Source of the DNA: Flaveria trinervia
Lineage: Eukaryota; Streptophyta; Magnoliopsida; Asterales; Asteraceae
Length of the DNA stretch: 64,000 nt
Direction: 5' to 3'
Assembly: GCA_025506515.1 (NCBI GenBank)
Contig: CM046454.1
Location: 59,226,913 to 59,290,912 of the forward strand
Position numbers and translations under genes: made by a program. The notes beneath the pieces are model-generated. The model did not search any database, was not told the DNA's origin, and saw only the letters and a list, made by a program, of their open reading frames with translations. Every line of letters starts with the position of its first letter. The first letter of the stretch is position 1. Positions 57,722-64,000 of this stretch are shown one piece after another.

Positions 57722-57925
57722 TTAAGATTGGAGGCCTATGCGTTGGGATTTGGTTGAGGAGGAGGTGGTGGTGTTGAAGTGGTGGAGGAGGGAGGTGGCG
57801 CCGGTGGAGGTGGCGGTGGCGGTGGCGGTGGTGGTGACGTTGGTGGCGGTGCGACGGCGAGCTTCTTCGAGTTCTTCTTTATCTTCGATTTTGACGTCGA
57901 TTTTGGTTGGTTTTCTCCTCAGCAT
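57722..57925 (-). CDS. CDC26: CDC26, small subunit of the anaphase-promoting complex
   Basis: The 67-residue product starts MLRRKPTKIDVKIEDKEELE and ends QRIGLQS. The MLRRKPT opening and the RIG end are shared with CDC26 proteins of animals and plants. The N-terminal stretch is the part that inserts into the TPR scaffold (APC6/CDC16) in the complex. The middle is a Thr/Ala/Ser-rich variable linker (residues 29-60). CDC26 stabilises the APC/C ubiquitin ligase that controls the cell cycle. The start is the only in-frame ATG at the conserved position. The frame is intact, unlike TTM3 just downstream. In Arabidopsis, CDC26 and TTM3 are known to share one bicistronic mRNA, with CDC26 first, as here. 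Confidence 0.88.
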   Translation of the reverse strand: MLRRKPTKIDVKIEDKEELEEARRRTATNVTTTATATATSTGATSLLHHFNTTTSSSTKSQRIGLQS

Positions 57926-58095
57926 TATTTGAAATCGAAGGTTTTGCGACGAAAGTGGTTGCTATGGTGTTCAACTACCATTTGTAAAGAAGAGTTTTTG
58001 ATACCCGACCCGATCATATTATTTGGACCAAATATTGAGTGTGTGGATATTTTATAAGAAGAGATACGTGGATTACCAGAGCATTCATTCTCATA
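57926..58095 (-). promoter_or_regulatory. 5' UTR and promoter-proximal region of CDC26-TTM3
   Basis: About 170 bp lie between the CDC26 ATG and the MITE duplication. The sequence just before the ATG on the minus strand (TTTCAAATAATG) is AT-rich as in plant leaders. A firm TATA box is not seen. Confidence 0.4.
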
Positions 58096-58103
58096 TGTGT
58101 AAC

Positions 58104-58760
58104 TAGGGATGCCAGGGCGAGTTTGGCACAGGTTTAGTTTATTTTAATCCTATATCCACTTAGAAAAATATGTTTTATATCCGGCCTACTAGTATTTACC
58201 CGTTACGTATCGAGAATACCCGCGGGTGTCAGGTATATTCATTTATTTCATGAATTATACCCGTCGGGTATATTTTCAACATTTCGACCAAATCTATTTG
58301 TCACTATCCATTTTCGACTAAATCTATTGGCTAATAATGTTCACCGACTATCTTCTCATATAGATAGGTTCGAAGAATAATCAAAAGTCTACTTGTCGAA
58401 TGGTTCGAGTAGGATATTGACAGAAAGATGAATATTAGAATTAAAGAACTTGAATATAATATGGTTAAAATAACTAAAAATAAATATAATATATATAAAA
58501 TAACAAAAGAAAAAAGAAAATCATTTTGGGTATATATCGGGTAAACAGGTACGCCTAATCGGGTAAATGGGTATGTTTAATCGGGTAAACGGGGCAGGTA
58601 AACGAGTATATCATGTAATTCCCTATTCGTCCCAAACCCACGAAAATTTTACAAAATAATCTCGCACTCGGTCCCATACCCGCTTACCCGACCCATACCC
58701 GTCCCAAATGTTTCGGGTTTCGGGTATTCCCGTTGGGTTCGGGTTTGATTGCCATCCCTA
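58104..58760. mobile_element. hAT-type MITE
   Basis: The 657-bp element has terminal inverted repeats TAGGGATG(C/G)C at both ends and a perfect 8-bp target duplication TGTGTAAC (58096-58103 and 58761-58768), the size used by hAT transposases. The ends are rich in CGGGTA(A/T) words. There is no ORF, so it moved with an enzyme from elsewhere. Confidence 0.9.
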
Positions 58761-58768
58761 TGTGTAAC

Positions 58769-59355
58769 TTGAATTTATTGTGACATGTTACTAGTGATGT
58801 AAAACTTGGCCTAGGAAGCCGAGTATTTAACGAGGGTTTGGTGGGTACTCGACAATCGGCAAGGCGTTGAGATGATTTTTATCAACTCCGTGAACATTAT
58901 TTGGAATCGGTCAAACTCAATCCAACATGGTTCTACTCTCCCCGACTCGGTCTTACTCAGCCAACTCTTATTTTTGTTGTTCTTCATTAATTTTCGTTGT
59001 TTTTCACCAATTTATTTGGATTTTTGTTGTTTTTCATAAAGATACATAGTAAGATAAGAATTAAATAATTACTAGGTATACAATGTTAAAGAGTGTATAT
59101 TAGTTTTTGATATAATTTAGTATGTGAACATGTATCATTTTGATCTATATGGATATTCATGTATATTGTTACAATTGGTCAAGAATGAAATTATATACAA
59201 ATGAGGATGGGAGAACAATGACTACATATGTTATGCTTACATCTTAAATGATATATCTTTCCTCTCTCTCTCTCTCTGTGTGTGTCTCTCTCTCGGATGT
59301 TTATGAGAATATTAAATCTTCAAAAGAACTATCGATTTCCCTTGAATCTTTGTAC
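58769..59355. other. intergenic, nothing recognised
   Basis: No gene is seen. A CT/GT microsatellite lies at about 59261-59295. Confidence 0.5.
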
Positions 59356-60090
59356 ATGGATGGTGATGCTTCTAGTATGAAGTTTGTGGTTAGTAATTTT
59401 AACAATTAAAAGAAGGTTGATTCAAGGCAAGTCAGGAAACAATAAAACAAATTGTTAAGGATTTACGCAAGTTTACACAACAAGATTTGAAGCCGGATGA
59501 ATCCATCTTGGTGAAAAGTATCATTGAAAAACTACCATCTACTTAGAAATATTTCACACATACTTTGAAGCATGAGGAATTGAATCCCGTCAAACTTGAA
59601 AGTTACTTTAAAATAGAAGAGTAGAAGACTCAAAAAGTGATAAAGTTAATGACAAAAACATGGTTGGGCTCTCTTCCATCCAATAAGTCTAACAAGTTTA
59701 AAGGAAACAAACGGAAGTATAAAGGCAACAAGAACAAAGCTTCTAACAAGAAGCCTAAATTAGCATGTTGGAAGTATGGTAACTCGGTCATTTCAAAAAG
59801 GATTGTCGAGTTGGTAAAAACAAGAATAAGGATGGTCCTAGGCAAGCAATAAGGTTAGATTTTAATAAAAAAAATTATAATTTGGGTTAGAATTATGTAT
59901 CACTAATATCTAAGGCATTTTATGTGCAGGATGATGATATATTCAGTTGGATTGATTGAGGAACTAGTCACGTATGCAAGGATCTTTGTTAATTCAAAGA
60001 CTTAAAACCAATTGAAGATAGACCTATTATCAAGATGGGTAGTGTTGCATCTGAGCCAATCAAAAGAGTAAGAGATAGCAAGTATACTAT
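59356..60090 (+). pseudogene. copia gag and protease remnant
   Basis: The plus strand reads a gag stretch (TKIVKDLRKFT-like, DESILVKSIIEKLPS, about 59440-59545), a Lys-rich block SNKFKGNKRKYKGNKNKASNK, and a mutated CCHC knuckle starting CWKYGN (59766). A protease piece around 59925-59990 follows, with a WID-(stop)-GTSHVCKD-like motif and then DLKPIEDRPIIKMGS. Several stops occur. It stands alone with no RT or LTR nearby. Confidence 0.7.
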
Positions 60091-60539
60091 TACTTCTAAA
60101 AAACATTGGTGTTTAGCACATGTGTTATTGTATCTAGATTCAAAAGATTAGGCTGTCTTGTATCATATACAATAATTATAATTACAAACAAGTGTTTGAA
60201 AGTGACAAGTATATTGTGCTAATACAATATGTAAAACTTGCATGTTAACTAAGATAATTAGAAACCTTTCAAGGATGTTAATAGAGAAACCACAACATTA
60301 AACTAATATAGTGGGTGTAACTCACGTTATGCAGCAGGGGTTATTAAAGTTAAAAGATTTAATTCTGATGATATATACGTTAATACTAACCACCCAAAAA
60401 ATATTGTGTGTGAAAAGATGATAAAATATATAATAGAAAAATACTATAAACAATAAATTCCTCAAAACATAGAAAACATAGTGAATGCGTAATTGGTGAC
60501 TTTATTATAATTAACGAGCTCTATTGTAAATTGATTAAA

Positions 60540-60735
60540 AGAAAATTTGATATAACTTGAAGGCTTGAGTATAAAACTTAAAAAAGTTTAGGTGATTAAA
60601 TGTAAATTGACAAAACTGGAAGACTAATGTATAGAATTTAAAAAAATTTAGTTGATCAAATGTAAATTTAACATAACTCGAAAGCTTAAATATAAAATTT
60701 TAAAAAAGATATAGTATCAATTTAAAAAAAAGAAT
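60540..60735. repeat. degenerate minisatellite, about 60-bp unit, three copies
   Basis: Units contain GATTAAATGTAAATTGA / GATCAAATGTAAATTTA followed by ACTxGAAxGCTTxAxTATAxAAxTT and an A-rich run. The sequence between 60100 and 60540 shows nothing else. Confidence 0.7.
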
Positions 60736-60929
60736 AAAAAGGGAGATAGTATTGTGATTAGTTTCAAAAAATCCTTAAAGGTTTAAATTTAGATTATTAA
60801 AAGAACAAAGTAGGTATTATATATATTATTTTATGGTAATTGTATAAATTAACTCTATTAGAGATATATTTGAATTAAAGATTATCACGTCATCTTTAAG
60901 GTTGTTGGAGTTATGAAATTACTATTTTT

Positions 60930-61060
60930 CTACTCCTATACATACAACCATTGTATCTCATTATTAAACATATAATCAATAATATAAATCTCTCTCCCTA
61001 CATCTTTTTATGTTGTTTTGTTAGGTTTGTTTTACAACATATTATCAACATGAATTGCTT
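60930..61060 (+). repeat. possible copia LTR end and primer-site region
   Basis: TTTTACAACATATTATCAAC with ATGA next precedes the gag remnant by about 340 bp, as the LTR edge and the ACGTTATCAGCACGA-type start do in one group of plant copia elements. The partner LTR is not visible. Confidence 0.35.
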
Positions 61061-61375
61061 AGGAGTTGGCTCATAAGGTATGTCAAGATTTTCTAATCAA
61101 TTTGTTTTGTCCTTGTATTCAATCTCTCACCTAATAAAATTTGTAATCCATACAATTTTGGATTCCATTAGAGATTTGATTTTTTCTCCTTTACAAATCG
61201 TTTAAAAAATCAACATTCTATTTCAAAATTGTTTTAGTCACCTACAACAAAATATAATATATAATTTCTAGTTTCTAAAAGCTTATCTAACCTTTAACTA
61301 AATCTCAGTTCTTACAAGTTTAATATTTATTGGGTTATATATATTAATATATATTTTGTTTAAATATAATTTATC

Positions 61376-61925
61376 ATGGCAAATCTAGCAAAACTTGAAT
61401 TTTTGGCCTTAGACATTACGTGAAAATACTATTTATCATGGATATTGGATGCTAAAATACACCTGAATGCTAATAATCTTGGTGATATGATTAAAGAAGG
61501 TAATAAAACTACTACCCAAGATAAAGCAAAGACAATGATTTTCCTACGTCATCATATTCATGAGGCTTTGAAAAGTGAATATCTCACTATCAATGATCCA
61601 CTTGTCCTTTGGACTAAACTGAAAGAAAGATATGACCACCAAAAAACATAAATATTGCCTAGAGCTAGTTATGAGTGAATCCACTTAAGACTTCAAGACT
61701 TTAAGTCTATAAACGAGTATAACTCGGCAATGTTTCCTCAGGGGAAAATATTACTGATAAGGAGATGTTGAAAAAAAACATTCTCCATTTTTCACGCCTC
61801 AAATATCTTGTAGCAACAATATCGTGAAAAGGGTTTCACAAAATATAGAATATCATGTTTACTTCTAGCCGAGCAAAATAATGAGCTCTTAATGAAAAAT
61901 CATGAGACTCGCTCGGCATGCATAG
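61376..61925 (+). pseudogene. copia gag (UBN2-type) remnant
   Basis: The start MANLAKLEFLALDIT at 61376 is followed by a TGA where relatives have Gly, then in the same frame YYLSWILDAKIHLNANNLGD, AKTMIFLRHHIHEALKSEYL and PLVLWTKLKERYDHQKT-stop. Further frames to 61920 read LQDFKSINEYNSAMF-like and LLAEQNNELLMKNHETR-like motifs. It ends at the gypsy LTR edge at 61926. It is one of the common plant copia Gag families. Confidence 0.8.
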
Positions 61926-62954
61926 TGTTAAACCCCCGCTTATAGCGGAAACATGAGGATGTAACGGACGGGATCGTCATAACACATTGTTAGTTAATAG
62001 ATATGCAATAAATGATGAAAGTCAACGTGTCATGACGTCACCCGACACAAATGGAGACTTGTGTCGCAATTAGTCAATTTCCACGACAAACATAGTCATA
62101 CAAAACAAATAAGTATAAATCCTATAACCCGAGAGCAAGTGATCAAAATGCGAATAAAAAATAAAAGTCAATGCGATTGTCTAAAACATCCATTGTTCAA
62201 ATAATGTAAATCTAAGGTCATCGCAAAGGCAGCATCCCTAGCAATCCTCAATGATTGTTACCTGAAAAGATATGCTCAAAATGGTCAACATATTGTTGGT
62301 GAGTTCGCAGGTTTAAATAAAAAAAAAACTTGATGTTAGGTAAAAGTTTGGTAGGACATGAGTGCATACAATTATAAGCAAGTAATTTCACATGAGCATC
62401 ACAACCAAACCTACGACGTACACACAAAATTTGTTAGAATATATTCACCCTAGGGTCCGTTCCTGGCCACTGTCAGTACCAACTAGTATACTAACAAACA
62501 AAGGTGGAGATGTCAGCCCAATAGTACTATCAATATATGTCTGTCGGTTCCAACACCGGAGTTAATAGTTGTGAATACAGAACCACAAAGACAACTCATG
62601 CATGTACTAGATAAATACTTATAAAACAGTAACCACAACAGTCCCAAAAGAATTGAATAAGTTCACAGCATAAAAAAGTGAGCATACTTTTCCCCTAGTT
62701 TATAAATATTTAAAATGAAAACGGAGCCTCAAAACTCACCTATGAAATGAGGTGAAAATGAATGAATAAAACGCTTCAACGAGTGAGAGCAACCAACGAC
62801 CAAACACCTATAATGGTTGTAACTAAGTTTTTAATCATGTTCAACAAGAATATATAAATCTGGTCGGTTTTTGTTCGGTTCGGGTTTGAGGTGCGACTCA
62901 CACACATAGTATATATAATTCATACAACCCAACATACTATATTAGTAAAATTAT

Positions 62955-63035
62955 AATAATAATAATGATAATAATAATAATAATAATCATAATAAGAATA
63001 AGAATAATGATAATAATAATAATAATAATAACACA
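62955..63035. repeat. (AAT)n microsatellite
   Basis: Interrupted ATA/AAT repeats over about 80 bp. Confidence 0.9.
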
Positions 63036-63600
63036 ACCCACACACACACCATTCCTACATACATACACTTATACGTAATTACAAACACAAGACTCACACA
63101 CCCGTACACTCCCTTAAACACACACTAAAACCCACATCATCCACACTCACCTATATACTTACATATATATACCCGACACACACACCCCACTCATTACACA
63201 CATAGCATGTATACGTAGGCATACATACACACTATTGGTACTCACACACATATCTCATGCGCCCACACAACACATATATATATACAACGGAACATAAACA
63301 CACACACATATATATACAAACATACAAAGACATACGCATACATATACATTCATCGCATACATACATATACAACCGCAAACACACACACTAAAGCAAACAC
63401 ACACACACACACACACCGACGCACACACTGCACACACACACCACACGCACACACTGCACACACACACACACACACCGCACGCACACAATGCACAAACACA
63501 CACACCACATGCACACACTACACACATACACACACGACACACACACACGACACACACACACACCACACGAACACACTTCACACACACACATCGCATGCAC
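63035..63600. repeat. CA-rich cryptic microsatellite
   Basis: Long CA and CACACxC runs, densest at 63370-63600, with looser ones before. Confidence 0.92.
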
Positions 63601-63864
63601 ACACTACATAGTGTATATGTATCTATAGATTCAAACACACGTGAATTAATCCGAACAACCGATCCGAACAACAAACCGAAACGAAACGAAACTTGTCAAA
63701 ACGAGATTCATAAAGATCGGTTACCTGCGAAAAGGCTAAACGGCAAAACCACGACCACCGACGGCGGCCTACGGAGGTGAAACGGTGGTGCAATGGTTGC
63801 AAGGTGGTAGTGCGGCAACGATAGGGTTCACGGCGGGGAGGGGGTCTCGTTTAGGGTTCACCGA

Positions 63865-63894
63865 TATATATATATATATAATATATATTATATA

Positions 63895-63942
<48 letters not shown>
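63865..63942. repeat. (TA)n microsatellite
   Basis: About 78 bp of TA dinucleotides with two TAAT/TTAT interruptions. Confidence 0.95.
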
Positions 63943-63943
<1 letters not shown>

Positions 63944-64000
63944 TTTTACACTTAGGACCCTAGACTTTCATTTATTTAATCCCTTAAGTAAGTTAAATTA

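Larger units (their letters stand above)
61926..64000 (-). mobile_element. gypsy-type LTR, truncated by the window end
   Basis: The plus strand starts TGTTAAACCCCCGC and has GCGGAAACAT shortly after, as in the LTRs of the gypsy element at 5469-14862 (GCGGAAACATAAAT). Near 63940-64000 a TTTTACACTTAGGACCC/AATCCCTTAAGTAAG stretch parallels TTTTACACTTTTAATCCC in those LTRs. It interrupts the plus-strand gag at 61925. It contains AAT, CA and TA microsatellites and no gene. Confidence 0.5.

Noticed and set aside
57738..58057. Plus-strand ORFs rich in Val and Gly opposite CDC26
   Set aside because: They are shadows of the Thr/Ala-rich linker of CDC26 on the other strand.
63255..63674. Cysteine/valine-rich minus-strand ORF of 139 codons
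   Set aside because: It is the translation of CA/TG microsatellite; periodic Cys-Val is a reading artefact.

Overview
The window is plant nuclear DNA dominated by nested LTR retrotransposons. The retroelement families (SIRE/Maximus-like Ty1-copia with an extra ORF after pol, Tork-like Ty1-copia, Tekay-like Ty3-gypsy) point to a eudicot, and their protein flavour suggests Asteraceae; that last step is family-level inference only. Almost every coding region of the elements is broken by stops or frameshifts. The only host locus I can support is at 55.8-57.9 kb.

Layout. 1-18.4 kb: a scrambled SIRE-like copia copy ('A', minus strand) split by a 9.4 kb Tekay-type gypsy element (5469-14862) with two 2.2 kb LTRs. 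18.1-48.1 kb: a second SIRE-like copia ('B', minus strand). It shares one short LTR-like segment, containing a 64-bp inverted repeat, with A. Its reverse transcriptase is split by a third SIRE-like element ('C', 23638-44739, perfect 5-bp target duplication). The RNase H of C is split in turn by a Tork-like element ('D', 30678-38402, perfect 5-bp duplication). 48.1-52.6 kb: fragments of a fourth copia ('E') with a probable solo LTR inside. 52.6-55.1 kb: a hAT-like MITE, AT microsatellites and a PIF/Harbinger transposase remnant.

55.8-57.9 kb (minus strand): CDC26, a small APC/C subunit gene, is followed 50 nt later by TTM3, a CYTH/triphosphate tunnel metalloenzyme gene. This is the arrangement known from Arabidopsis as a bicistronic plant transcript. 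CDC26 is open; TTM3 carries two apparent single-base homopolymer frame breaks. A 657-bp hAT MITE with a perfect 8-bp duplication sits about 180 bp upstream of CDC26. 58.8-64 kb: relics of two plus-strand copia gag genes, minisatellites, and a gypsy-type LTR running off the window.

Themes worth checking: the CDC26-TTM3 pair; splice-donor and splice-acceptor signals with matching codon phase in the gag genes of A and C that would fuse Gag directly to protease; short dyad-symmetric words that differ between element families and recur in LTRs, leaders and 3' spacers; and LTR copies of D that differ only by homopolymer length while its pol is decayed.
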